Shown in pieces: positions 24,615 to 32,421 of a DNA stretch of 64,000 nucleotides. Origin of the DNA: Telmatobacter sp. DSM 110680 (GTDB lineage: Bacteria; Acidobacteriota; Terriglobia; Terriglobales; Acidobacteriaceae); contig NZ_CP121196.1 of NCBI RefSeq assembly GCF_039994875.1, positions 3,968,001-4,032,000 on the forward strand, written 5' to 3'. Made by a program: the position numbers and the translations under genes. How positions within the stretch are numbered: position 1 is the first letter of the stretch; every line of letters begins with the position of its first letter. The notes under the pieces are model-generated. The model made no database searches. It saw only the letters and a program-made list of their open reading frames with translations, and was not told the DNA's origin.

Positions 24615-24937
24615 GGACGCGCCTTTTCCGCGGCATTCTTCAGAGATTGCGCTGTCCGGCGGTTGTTGGGTGTGGGCAGGAGAGAAAAGAATGCAGGCGT
24701 ACCCTCGGGAGAAGTCGCCACCAGCACGCGTTGCCCATCGGCTTCAATCAGAGCAACCGTCTGACGGGGAGCGAGCACGATTCGCTGCACGAGGGCGAGG
24801 CGAGGCTGCTGGAATTCACGATGGTGGAACCGGCTCAGAAACCACGCCACTAACCGAAAGCGCTGCAGAGATAGCACACGCGCAGCAGGCGGCCGGTGTC
24901 CTACAGCGAAGCTCAATGCATTTGCAAAGACTCCCAA
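24611..24937 (-). CDS. fliO: FliO-like flagellar assembly protein
   Basis: Short protein (108 residues) assigned to FliO by position directly before fliP and by the C-terminal segment LVQRIVLAPRQTVALIEADGQRVLVATSPEG, which fits the FliO beta-rich domain (LxVVExxxLgpgxxLxLVxVgdxxxLlG). The N-terminal half lacks the clear membrane helix usual in FliO; only VLSLQRFRLVAWFLSRF is mildly hydrophobic. The start is a TTG at 24937 with AAGGAG six bases upstream, inside the fliN stop region. Confidence 0.8.
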   Translation of the reverse strand: MGVFANALSFAVGHRPPAARVLSLQRFRLVAWFLSRFHHREFQQPRLALVQRIVLAPRQTVALIEADGQRVLVATSPEGTPAFFSLLPTPNNRRTAQSLKNAAEKARP

Positions 24938-24946
24938 GCTCTCTCC

Positions 24947-25288
24947 TTAAAGCAGACGGGTGATGCGAACTGCCAAAAGCTGATCGATCACTTCAAACTC
25001 TGCCCACGCCAACTGCGCACCGTGGGTTCCAAGGGGCATGTCGTCTCCGTTCATCCACTTCGAAGCGATCACCGTACCTGCGCTGAGATTCAGAAGATTG
25101 CGAACCCGAAAACCCCTGACGGGGACGGCGACATCGATCTCGACAGGAAGGCGAGCAACCAGCGGATTGATGCTGAGAACCCCTTCCACCGGCGGAGCCG
25201 GAGACGGCTGAGCCAGAACGGCTTCAGTCTTCATCTCCGCCAGACCGTTGGCAGTGGAGATCGTGGAAAGCTGGGATTGCGTCGCCAT
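24947..25288 (-). CDS. fliN: Flagellar motor switch protein FliN (short form, SpoA domain)
   Basis: A 113-residue SpoA-domain protein. The C-terminal 75 residues (SINPLVARLPVEIDVAVPVRGFRVRNLLNLSAGTVIASKWMNGDDMPLGTHGAQLAWAEFEVIDQLLAVRITRL) fit FliN's fold and its pattern of sheet and loops, followed by fliO as in fliN-O-P-Q-R operons. The ATG at 25288 is chosen; the frame continues to 25402 in a Leu/Arg-rich stretch without family similarity. It is the first gene of the visible cluster and is divergent from pdxS. It is the second FliN-type protein here, the other being the 255-residue form behind fliM. Confidence 0.8.
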   Translation of the reverse strand: MATQSQLSTISTANGLAEMKTEAVLAQPSPAPPVEGVLSINPLVARLPVEIDVAVPVRGFRVRNLLNLSAGTVIASKWMNGDDMPLGTHGAQLAWAEFEVIDQLLAVRITRLL

Positions 25289-25478
25289 ATGGCGGAGACT
25301 GGAGCAAGCAAGAACCCGCAAATGGAGCAGCTTCCTTAGAAGGGACTCATAATTGCGCGGGAATCGCCCCCAGCCCCAGCGTAAGCATCCGCAATTGGGC
25401 ATTCACTTCGCTGCTACACTAGAAGCAGAGATTGCCTGAGACATTTGTGAGCGACGGCTGAGATTTGAGGTCAAAGAT

Positions 25479-26432
25479 ATGCCCCAACAAAATGAAAATA
25501 AGAGTTTTTCTGGAACTGGTCTGCGCCTAAAGATCGGTCTCGCCGAGATGCTGAAGGGCGGGGTGATCATGGACGTGATGAACGTCGAACAGGCCCGTAT
25601 AGCTGAAGAAGCCGGAGCCGTCTCCGTGATGGCATTGGAACGCGTACCGGCGATGATTCGCGCTGAAGGTGGTGTGGCGCGTATGGCCAAACCCAGCCTG
25701 ATCAAGCAGATCATCCAGGCGGTATCGATTCCGGTGATGGCAAAAGCTCGTATCGGCCATTTTGCCGAAGCGCAGATTCTGCAGCAGCTTGGCGTGGACT
25801 TCATCGACGAGAGCGAAGTTCTTACGCCGGCTGACGAGGCCCACCATATTGATAAGCACGCCTTTACAACTCCTTTCGTTTGCGGGGCACGCAATCTGGG
25901 CGAGGCTCTTCGCCGGATCGCCGAGGGTGCAGCCATGATTCGCACCAAGGGCGAGGCGGGAACCGGCGACGTGGTGCATGCCGTGCAGCATATGCGTCAG
26001 ATTGTGAAAGAGATGAAGGCGCTTACGGTGTTGAGTGAGCAGGAACTCTACGCTGCCGCCAAGGAGCACCAGGCACCTTACGAATTGATTCGTATGGTTG
26101 CGCAGACTGGCAAATTGCCCGTGCCGAACTTCTCCGCAGGCGGAATCGCGACGCCGGCCGATGCCGCGTTGATGATGCAACTCGGCGCCGAAGCCATCTT
26201 TGTGGGTTCAGGAATCTTCATGAAGGAGCGGGCGACGCCGCTCGACGTGGAGAACGATCCAAAGGAGCGCGAAGAGGCGGTTTCCCGTGCCAAGGCCATC
26301 GTGATCGCGACCACGCATTACAACGACCCCAAAATCCTGGCCGAGGCTAGCGAACAGGTAACCGGCACCATGAAGGGTCTGGCGGCCGCAGCGATCGAAG
26401 AGTCACAGTTGTTGCAAACGCGTGGCTGGTAG
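25479..26432 (+). CDS. pdxS: Pyridoxal 5'-phosphate synthase lyase subunit PdxS
   Basis: PdxS condenses ribose 5-phosphate, glyceraldehyde 3-phosphate and ammonia from PdxT to make pyridoxal phosphate. The 317-residue beta/alpha-barrel is very well conserved: [31 protein letters not shown], and the Schiff-base Lys at about residue 89 in [14 protein letters not shown]. The second Lys lies in [11 protein letters not shown], followed by [35 protein letters not shown]. The ATG has GAGGT eight bases upstream. pdxT follows. The promoter region is shared with the divergent flagellar genes. Confidence 0.97.
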   Translation: MPQQNENKSFSGTGLRLKIGLAEMLKGGVIMDVMNVEQARIAEEAGAVSVMALERVPAMIRAEGGVARMAKPSLIKQIIQAVSIPVMAKARIGHFAEAQILQQLGVDFIDESEVLTPADEAHHIDKHAFTTPFVCGARNLGEALRRIAEGAAMIRTKGEAGTGDVVHAVQHMRQIVKEMKALTVLSEQELYAAAKEHQAPYELIRMVAQTGKLPVPNFSAGGIATPADAALMMQLGAEAIFVGSGIFMKERATPLDVENDPKEREEAVSRAKAIVIATTHYNDPKILAEASEQVTGTMKGLAAAAIEESQLLQTRGW

Positions 26433-26516
26433 ACAGGCAGATAAAAATTCGAGCCGGAAGTGCCTGCCGCTTCCGGCTTCCGTTTCGAAAGTGGGACACA
26501 GCACGGGAGAACGAGA

Positions 26517-27113
26517 TTGAACGCGGAAGTAAAGCGGCCGCGCATCGGTGTATTGGCTATCCAGGGTGACTATGCTGCCCACGCTGAGGCATTGACCGAA
26601 TGTGGCGCGACGCCTGTCGAGGTGCGGAAGCGCGAGGAACTGGACGGGCTGGATGGCCTGATTCTGCCGGGTGGCGAATCAACTACCATCCTGAAGTTCC
26701 TGGAGCGGGGCCATCTCTTCGATGAATTGAAACAATTCTGTTCCACCCGACCGGTGTTCGGCACATGTGCGGGCGCAATTCTCCTGGCGCGCGAGGTGCG
26801 AAATCCAGCCCAGAGAAGCCTGGGGGTGCTGGACGCGGTGGTAGAACGCAACGCCTACGGACGTCAGATCGATTCTTCGATCCTCTTTTCCGATACGAAA
26901 CTGCACGGCGAAAAGCTGGAAATGGTATTTATCCGTGCACCGCGGATCGTTCAGACAGGTCCTCAAGTGGAGATACTGGCGCAGCGCGATGGCATGGCAA
27001 CACTCGTGCGGCAGGGCAAGCTGATGGCGGCCACTTTCCATCCGGAGTTGACCTCCGACCGGCGCGTCCACAAAGCATTTGTTGATCTGGTCCAAGCCAA
27101 TCTTCAGTCGTAA
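26517..27113 (+). CDS. pdxT: Pyridoxal 5'-phosphate synthase glutaminase subunit PdxT
   Basis: Class I glutamine amidotransferase of about 198 residues that feeds ammonia to PdxS. Catalytic Cys84 lies in FGTCAGAI, and the His-Glu pair in FHPELT near the C-terminus. The oxyanion motif LPGGES is also present. The open frame starts at a GTG at 26460, but family similarity begins at KRPRIGVLAIQGD. A TTG at 26517 with GGGAG seven bases upstream gives the standard length, so I choose it. The gap from pdxS is 84 bases. Confidence 0.94.
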   Translation: MNAEVKRPRIGVLAIQGDYAAHAEALTECGATPVEVRKREELDGLDGLILPGGESTTILKFLERGHLFDELKQFCSTRPVFGTCAGAILLAREVRNPAQRSLGVLDAVVERNAYGRQIDSSILFSDTKLHGEKLEMVFIRAPRIVQTGPQVEILAQRDGMATLVRQGKLMAATFHPELTSDRRVHKAFVDLVQANLQS

Positions 27114-27341
27114 CAACTCGCTGTACAGCGGTGTTATTGAATTCAATAAAAAAGGCCATCCCGTTCGGGGGTGTCTGCGTCCAAAGACTTAGAGCGGTTC
27201 CGCGGTGAATCTTCGTTTCCGGTTCTTGAATGCGCTTGGCTCCAGTCCCGGGTAAAAGGCCAATCGAACACAATACCCTCGAAACGCAAAGGCTGCGGAA
27301 ATGCTTTTGTGGTGTACTCTGATTTGCACAGAGGCTTCTGA

Positions 27342-28106
27342 ATGCCCGCGACCTTTACGCATTCCCCTGCGGAAACGGAACGGAAAGAGCCAGGAATTGG
27401 CGGCAAACCTCCGGTTGACCGACGGCCTACGGGCGGCGGCGGGGGGGGCGGCGACGATGACCGGCAGCATGAGCGTAGAGGTCCGCGCGAATTGCTGCAT
27501 AAGATTCGCTTTTCTGTTTTCTCGATTCTCGCGGCTGACATGATGTTCTTTGCCATCCTTGTGGCACTCTTCTTCGCCCGCCAGGCCGGCACTCACATGG
27601 ATCCCCGCACCCATGAGCAGATCGGAGACTGGCATCCGGTTCTGCTGCCTCCAATTCTCTACCTCAATACTGCCCTCTTACTGCTCAGCAGCCTCACGAT
27701 GGAGATTGCGCGCCAGAGCATCTTTCGCGAAATCGACGTATTGGAGGAATGGCTGGGCCTTGGCCATCCAGCACTGCAGCGCACTCTACCCTGGATGGGT
27801 GCCACCCTGGGCCTCGGACTCCTCTTCTTGACCGGACAATGGGTGGCGTGGCGTCAACTCACGGCGCAGGGATTCGCATTCGATCACTGGTCGACGCCCG
27901 CCAGCTACTTTTTCTACATCATCACTGGTCTCCATGCTGCTCACCTGATTGTGGGCGTCGTTGCGCTGGCGGTAACCCTGGGAGTCATTCGCAGGTTGAA
28001 GCGAGTAGAACTGCGCCAAGTCGCAGTGGATGCAACTGCGTGGTACTGGCACGCGATGGGGCTTGCCTGGATGGTGCTGTTTGCCGTCCTGGTGATCGGA
28101 CAGTAA
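27342..28106 (+). CDS. Cytochrome c oxidase subunit III-like membrane protein (orphan)
   Basis: A 254-residue haem-copper oxidase subunit III family protein. After a soluble, Pro/Gly/Arg-rich N-terminus of about 50 residues with a run of seven glycines come five membrane helices: FSILAADMMFFAILVALFFAR, ILYLNTALLLLSSLTMEIA, LGLGLLFLTGQWVAWRQL, YFFYIITGLHAAHLIVGVVALAVTL and AWYWHAMGLAWMVLFAVLVI. The GLHAAHLIVGV and WYWHxMxxxW motifs are the subunit III hallmarks. No subunit I, II or IV gene is next to it, so it stands apart from an oxidase operon. The ATG at 27342 has no clear Shine-Dalgarno site. The G8 run at 27441-27448 encodes part of the glycine stretch. Confidence 0.88.
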   Translation: MPATFTHSPAETERKEPGIGGKPPVDRRPTGGGGGGGDDDRQHERRGPRELLHKIRFSVFSILAADMMFFAILVALFFARQAGTHMDPRTHEQIGDWHPVLLPPILYLNTALLLLSSLTMEIARQSIFREIDVLEEWLGLGHPALQRTLPWMGATLGLGLLFLTGQWVAWRQLTAQGFAFDHWSTPASYFFYIITGLHAAHLIVGVVALAVTLGVIRRLKRVELRQVAVDATAWYWHAMGLAWMVLFAVLVIGQ

Positions 28107-28163
28107 AAATCGACTCGCTGGGCTCAGAGAATCAATGCCGCGTCCTTGGCGATGCGGCATTCT

Positions 28164-29195
28164 TCATGGAATGAACTTGCCAGTCTTGTTTGGTTCCGCA
28201 ACCAAGGTGAATTCGTCTTTCTTCTCCACCGAAAGGCTGGCAGCATCCGGGTCCTTCACCTTCCACATCACTGCGTGAAGTTTCCTGTCGCGATAATCCA
28301 GGGTGAGGTAGTGGTACACGGGGAATGCCGTGTCCTGATACAGGTCCTCCGACCCGCGAAAGAGCAGTGGATAAGGCTCTGCGCCACCACCGCCTGATGT
28401 CACATATTCAACGCCGTTGCGCTCGAATCGCTCGTAGTTATGGATGTGCCCGTTGAAGACGATCACTTTGGCGTGCATCTTGTGGAGATGAATCTCAAGG
28501 AGATGCCGCAGCGTGAGCGCTTCCTTCGAAGGTAAGTTGGTAAAGAGCTTGGACTGTTCATCAACTACCCACGGGGTGTGATAAAGGATGAAGAGAAAAT
28601 CCACTTGCGCTGGCAGGTGATCGAGTTGAGCCGCGAACCAGGTTGCTTGCGGGCTGGTGCCGCCCGACGCCGAGGTCATGTCGAGCGAGATGACTTCCAC
28701 GCTGCCCATGAGAACCGAGTAGTAGCGGTGGTTCTGGATGCCGGGAAAGTTTTTCAGGTAGTTGGCGATCCCTTTGTGGATGTCGGTGCGCACTTCGTGA
28801 TTCCCCATCGTGGGAAGCTGCAGGATCTGGTTCTTACGCCAGAGAGCCGTCTCGTCGCGAAATACCTGCCAATCGGCATCGCTGGAGCCTATATAAGGCA
28901 TATCGCCGGTGAGCAGCAAGACCTCGGGACTCTCCTCGGCAACACGCTCCGCAAGGTACTTTCTGATGCGAGGATTGGTGCCTATCTTTACCGCCGGATC
29001 AGTGAAGCGCATGTCGCCATAGCCCACCATATGGATGGGTGACAAGGCAGAGTATTTTGTAATGGTGAAAGTGGGATTTACATCGATCTTTTCTGGGGGT
29101 TCGGCAACTGCGGAAATAACAAATGCGCACGCGAAAACGAAGATGATGATTACTCGCGCCCGCCGCCTCAGGATTTCATGAAGTGGTAGCTGCAC
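28164..29195 (-). CDS. Exported calcineurin-like metallophosphoesterase
   Basis: A 343-residue two-metal phosphoesterase. The hydrophobic stretch at residues 14-31 (VIIIFVFACAFVISAVAE) is a signal peptide or anchor. Metal-binding motifs occur in order: GYGDMR, LLLTGDMPY, PTMGNHE, LYHTPW and FNGHIHNYERFE. The last, with YER, resembles purple acid phosphatase-like enzymes. The beta strands after it (VEYVTSGGGGAEPY) agree. The start is a GTG at 29195 without a good ribosome site. The natural substrate cannot be told. It converges with the oxidase subunit gene. Confidence 0.87.
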   Translation of the reverse strand: MQLPLHEILRRRARVIIIFVFACAFVISAVAEPPEKIDVNPTFTITKYSALSPIHMVGYGDMRFTDPAVKIGTNPRIRKYLAERVAEESPEVLLLTGDMPYIGSSDADWQVFRDETALWRKNQILQLPTMGNHEVRTDIHKGIANYLKNFPGIQNHRYYSVLMGSVEVISLDMTSASGGTSPQATWFAAQLDHLPAQVDFLFILYHTPWVVDEQSKLFTNLPSKEALTLRHLLEIHLHKMHAKVIVFNGHIHNYERFERNGVEYVTSGGGGAEPYPLLFRGSEDLYQDTAFPVYHYLTLDYRDRKLHAVMWKVKDPDAASLSVEKKDEFTLVAEPNKTGKFIP

Positions 29196-29261
29196 AGGTT
29201 CAGGCTAACATTGCGGCCTTGCTCGGCCAAAATGCCGATAGGCGAGAAGAAGCGACGAGGT

Positions 29262-29564
29262 CTAGCGCAAAGCGAGGTGGAAAAATCCGCGCACTCTTTC
29301 GGTAAAGGTCGGTTGCAACGGGCATGCGTAATAAATTTCGCGATTGAGCGCCATCAAGAGCTGGATTGCCTGCACGTTTGGGTCGTGAGCCGAAATCTCT
29401 TCGGCCTCCTGCAGATATTCGTCCGTCAGGTACTCGATCGCGTGACCAAGTATTTCAAGGGCGCGTCCCGCCTGAGGACTAATGTGACGGCAACGATTGG
29501 CATGGACCAGCGAGTCAGTAACGCTGCGGTTCAATCCGCCTAAGGGTAGACCTGTAACAGCCAT
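29262..29564 (-). CDS. Small protein of unknown function
   Basis: A 100-residue, Leu/Ala-rich, mostly helical cytoplasmic protein. It contains CRHISPQAGRALEILGHAIEYLTDEYL and ends with NREIYYACPLQPTFTERVRGFFHLAL. No signal or membrane segment is seen and I cannot name a domain. The length, ATG start and regular helix pattern argue for a real gene. It lies upstream of the phosphoesterase on the same strand (66-base gap), with a long non-coding stretch on its other side. Confidence 0.6.
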   Translation of the reverse strand: MAVTGLPLGGLNRSVTDSLVHANRCRHISPQAGRALEILGHAIEYLTDEYLQEAEEISAHDPNVQAIQLLMALNREIYYACPLQPTFTERVRGFFHLALR

Positions 29565-29982
29565 AAAATTCCAACTCTCGAGAGCCGACTTGATGTTGCC
29601 TCTGTAATCGGCCTCTTCAGCAAGATTCTTTAGCGAGCATTTTCTTAATGCCCAGTTTGGGCTGAGCGATTATGGGTTTCCCGTTCTCGAATTCATGTGA
29701 CACGCCTCACAGATGGGTAATTTCTTCGAAGGGTATACAGACCTCAGCGTCAAAAAGTGTCAAGGCTCACGAAGTGGGGCTGAAGTGCGGTTCCGTGAAG
29801 GGGAATTGAGCGGCTCCTCTGTGACGGAATCAAAATCGATGCGACAAATCAGGATGCGTCTGATCGCCTTGACGGGATGAGGTTTGGAACCTAAGCTCAA
29901 ACCAGCGGCCTGTCGCAATGGGAGCAGTCTGGCCCGGCGACAAATTCGAACATTTTACAGATCTTTTGAGAACAGGGTGCAG
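29565..29982. other. Intergenic region upstream of the nuo operon
   Basis: A 418-base stretch without a convincing gene on either strand. It separates the divergent small unknown gene from nuoA and should hold the promoters of both. The only element I can support is the possible sigma-70 promoter at 29869-29897. The open frame on the plus strand from 29884 is an upstream extension of nuoA. Confidence 0.6.
29869..29897 (+). promoter_or_regulatory. Possible sigma-70 promoter of the nuo operon
   Basis: TTGACG (29869-29874), a 17-base spacer and TAAGCT (29892-29897) lie about 85 bases before the nuoA start. The -35 element is near consensus and the spacer ideal, but the -10 element matches only partly (T-A-x-x-x-T). 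Confidence 0.35.
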
Positions 29983-30384
29983 ATGATTCCCTACCACTGG
30001 CAGTATCTTCCACTTCTAATGCAAGTGCTTTTTGCTATTGGACTTGCTGCGATGATGGTGCTGGCATCCTGGTTCATCGGCCGGCATCGCAATCTTCCCG
30101 TCAAGCTGGCGACATATGAATGCGGAATCGTGTCGGTTGGCGACGCTCGGGCCCGATTCAGCGTGCGTTTTTACATGGTCGCGATGCTCTTTATCCTCTT
30201 CGACGTTGAAGCGGTTTTCATGATGCCCTGGGCGGTGATCTACCGCCAGCTCCCGCATATTACCGGACAGCGATTATTCGGGTTCTGGGAGATGGTTGTT
30301 TACCTGGGTTTTGTCGCGGTTGGTCTGTACTACATCGTGCGTAAGGGCATTCTGAACTGGAGCATGGACAAGGCGGATCTCTAA
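29983..30384 (+). CDS. nuoA: NADH-quinone oxidoreductase subunit A (NuoA)
   Basis: A 133-residue complex I membrane subunit with three helices. The signature loop is KLATYECGIVSVGDARARFSVRFYMVAMLFILFDVEAVFMMPWA. The ATG at 29983 (AGGG six bases upstream) begins MIPYHWQYLPLLMQ; the frame extends back to 29884 without similarity. nuoC follows two bases after the stop, with no nuoB between them. Confidence 0.96.
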   Translation: MIPYHWQYLPLLMQVLFAIGLAAMMVLASWFIGRHRNLPVKLATYECGIVSVGDARARFSVRFYMVAMLFILFDVEAVFMMPWAVIYRQLPHITGQRLFGFWEMVVYLGFVAVGLYYIVRKGILNWSMDKADL

Positions 30385-30386
30385 GA

Positions 30387-30893
30387 ATGGCAGAAGCTCC
30401 AAAGGAAACTCTCGCCGGCAAGCAAGCTGTGCTCGAAGGATTGCCGGATCACCCGGCAGTCAAGGCGCTTCTCGCGTGGAATGCCGATGCATTTACAGAT
30501 GCACTCTTTGACAGGGGCGAATTGACACTGACTGTCACTCCGGAGAAGATCTGCGAAGCAGTGACTGCCGTGAAGAATGCCGGCTACAACGCGTTCGAAG
30601 ATATGACGGCGGTGGATTGGCTTCCTTCCGAACCCCGCTTCCAGCTGAGCTACCACATTCTGTCGCATCAATATAAAGAGCGGATCCGTCTGAAAACCTG
30701 GCTAAACAGCGGCGATCCGGCGATTGAATCGATCACCTCAGTCTGGTCGGGTGCCAATTACTACGAGCGCGAAGTCTTCGACCTGTTTGGGATTCGTTTT
30801 GAAGGACATCCGAATCTGCGCCGCATCCTGATGCCTGATGATTGGGTGGGACATCCCTTGCGCAAGGACTACCCGGTGGAGGGCTATCGCTGA
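30387..30893 (+). CDS. nuoC: NADH-quinone oxidoreductase subunit C (NuoC)
   Basis: A 168-residue 30-kDa-type peripheral subunit. Conserved parts are FEDMTAVDWL, then FQLSYHILSH, the IESITSVWSGANYYEREVFDLFGIRFEGHPNLRRILMPDDWVGHPLRKDYPV block, which is nearly the PROSITE signature for the 30 kDa subunit. It is a separate gene rather than a NuoCD fusion. The stop overlaps the nuoD start by one base (TGATG). Confidence 0.96.
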   Translation: MAEAPKETLAGKQAVLEGLPDHPAVKALLAWNADAFTDALFDRGELTLTVTPEKICEAVTAVKNAGYNAFEDMTAVDWLPSEPRFQLSYHILSHQYKERIRLKTWLNSGDPAIESITSVWSGANYYEREVFDLFGIRFEGHPNLRRILMPDDWVGHPLRKDYPVEGYR

Positions 30894-32110
30894 TGGTGGA
30901 TGTAGGCACTCCGATCCTTTCTGCCCCGCCCGCCGAGGGCGCGCGCGACCAGCACATGGTCCTGAACATGGGACCGCAGCATCCGTCAACGCACGGCGTG
31001 TTGCGCCTGGTGCTGGAAATTGACGGTGAAATAGTTGTCCGCCTGTACCCGGAAATCGGCTACCTGCATACCGGCATTGAAAAGACCTGCGAGGCAAAGT
31101 TTTATCAGCAAGTCGTTCCGCTGACGGATCGCGTGGACTACCTGGGCCCCATGGCCAACAATCTCTGCTACTGCCTTGCAGTCGAAAAGCTGCTGCAGTT
31201 GGAGGTTCCCGAGCGGGCAGTATGGATTCGCGTGCTGCTAACGGAGCTGACACGCCTGAACTCGCACCTGATCTGGCTGGGCACGCACGCCATGGACATC
31301 GGCGCGCTTACAGTATTCCTTTACACATTCAGAGAGCGAGAAGACATTCTGCGCATCTTCGAGGCTGTTGCCGGCCAGCGCATGATGACCAGCTATTTCC
31401 GCATCGGCGGACTGTCGATGGAGCCGCCTCTGGACTTGTTCGATCGCATCCAGTCCTTCATCAAGACGTTTCCGGAGAAAATCGACGAATACTCGAATCT
31501 GCTCACTGGAAATCCAATCTTCCGGAACAGGCTGATGGGCATTGGACATCTCTCGCCTGAGGACGCAATTGCACTTGCCGTCACTGGTCCGACGATGCGC
31601 GCTTCAGGCATTGATTTCGATCTGCGGCGCGACATGCCGTACTCCAGCTACGAGAAATTTCAGTTCAAAGTTCCGGTTTCAAACCGCTGCGATTGCTGGG
31701 GACGGTACGAGGTACGTTTGCTGGAGATGCGCGAAAGCATCGGCATCATTCAACAGGCCTTGGATGGAATGCCGGGCGGCCCGATCAAGGCTGATGCGCC
31801 AAAGATCGTTCTGCCGGATCGCGAGAAGATGAAAACGCAGATGGAAGCGTTGATCCATCACTTCAAGATCGTGACGGAAGGCTTCAACGTTCCGGCGGGC
31901 GAAGTGTATCAAGGAATTGAATCGGGCCACGGGCAGATGGGCTATTACGTAGTATCAGATGGAACCGCAAAACCATATCGCGTGCATATGCGGTATCCAG
32001 GATTTGCGACTTTGCAGGCGCTGGAAACGATGTGTCAGGGACGCATGCTTGCGGACGTTGTAGCTGTAATCGGGTCGATTGATATTGTGCTTGGGGAGAT
32101 CGATCGCTGA
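30893..32110 (+). CDS. nuoD: NADH-quinone oxidoreductase subunit D (NuoD)
   Basis: A 405-residue 49-kDa-type subunit forming the quinone site together with NuoB. Signatures are MVLNMGPQHPSTHGVLRLVLEIDGE, the LYPEIGYLHTGIEK loop with His and Tyr near the quinone pocket, and the C-terminal RMLADVVAVIGSIDIVLGEIDR. The ATG at 30893 follows GGAGGG by nine bases. The frame extends upstream to 30842 inside nuoC and is not used. The small unknown gene follows with TGATG overlap. Confidence 0.97.
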   Translation: MVDVGTPILSAPPAEGARDQHMVLNMGPQHPSTHGVLRLVLEIDGEIVVRLYPEIGYLHTGIEKTCEAKFYQQVVPLTDRVDYLGPMANNLCYCLAVEKLLQLEVPERAVWIRVLLTELTRLNSHLIWLGTHAMDIGALTVFLYTFREREDILRIFEAVAGQRMMTSYFRIGGLSMEPPLDLFDRIQSFIKTFPEKIDEYSNLLTGNPIFRNRLMGIGHLSPEDAIALAVTGPTMRASGIDFDLRRDMPYSSYEKFQFKVPVSNRCDCWGRYEVRLLEMRESIGIIQQALDGMPGGPIKADAPKIVLPDREKMKTQMEALIHHFKIVTEGFNVPAGEVYQGIESGHGQMGYYVVSDGTAKPYRVHMRYPGFATLQALETMCQGRMLADVVAVIGSIDIVLGEIDR

Positions 32111-32421
32111 TGCCGGAAACGGCGCAGTTGTACATGGAACTTTGGGTATCGCTTGCTTCCCTGCTTCGCAGTTATACCGCGGTGCACGGGTTGAATGGGA
32201 ATCGGCAGGCAACGGTCGAGTTGGGGGAAGAACAGATTACGGTGCGTCATGCGGAAGCGTGGCTCGATCTGAATCGGAACGGCGCGCACGTGATGTGGAA
32301 GCGCGACGACGGACGGAGCGGAATGCTGGAACTGACAGAAAATGGCCGGTTGCGCAGTTCGGCTGGCGAAGAAGAGATGGATATGGCGGCTGAATCGTGG
32401 GCTCGGGAGCTGATGCGATGA
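32110..32421 (+). CDS. Small unknown protein embedded in the nuo operon
   Basis: A 103-residue, probably cytoplasmic protein. It starts at the TGATG overlap with the nuoD stop and ends in an ATGA overlap with the nuoE start, so it is translated as part of the operon. Visible features are a Leu-rich N-terminal helix (MELWVSLASLLRSYTAVHG), a middle of beta character (QATVELGEEQITVRHAEAWLDL, then HVMWKRDDGRSGMLEL), and an acidic C-terminal helix (EEEMDMAAESWARELM). No cysteine, no Fe-S motif and no membrane helix are present, so it does not replace NuoB or NuoI. I do not recognise its family. A role in complex I assembly or expression is conceivable from location only. Confidence 0.75.
   Translation: MPETAQLYMELWVSLASLLRSYTAVHGLNGNRQATVELGEEQITVRHAEAWLDLNRNGAHVMWKRDDGRSGMLELTENGRLRSSAGEEEMDMAAESWARELMR

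Noticed and set aside
26460-26516. GTG start for pdxT at 26460
   Set aside because: It would add 19 residues without family similarity; the TTG at 26517 has a better ribosome site and yields the standard N-terminus.
27140-27185. Possible terminator after pdxT near the A-rich stretch and CCCG/CGGG stem
   Set aside because: The run of Ts exists only on the minus strand, where no nearby gene ends; on the plus strand nothing U-rich follows the stem, and the stem is short.
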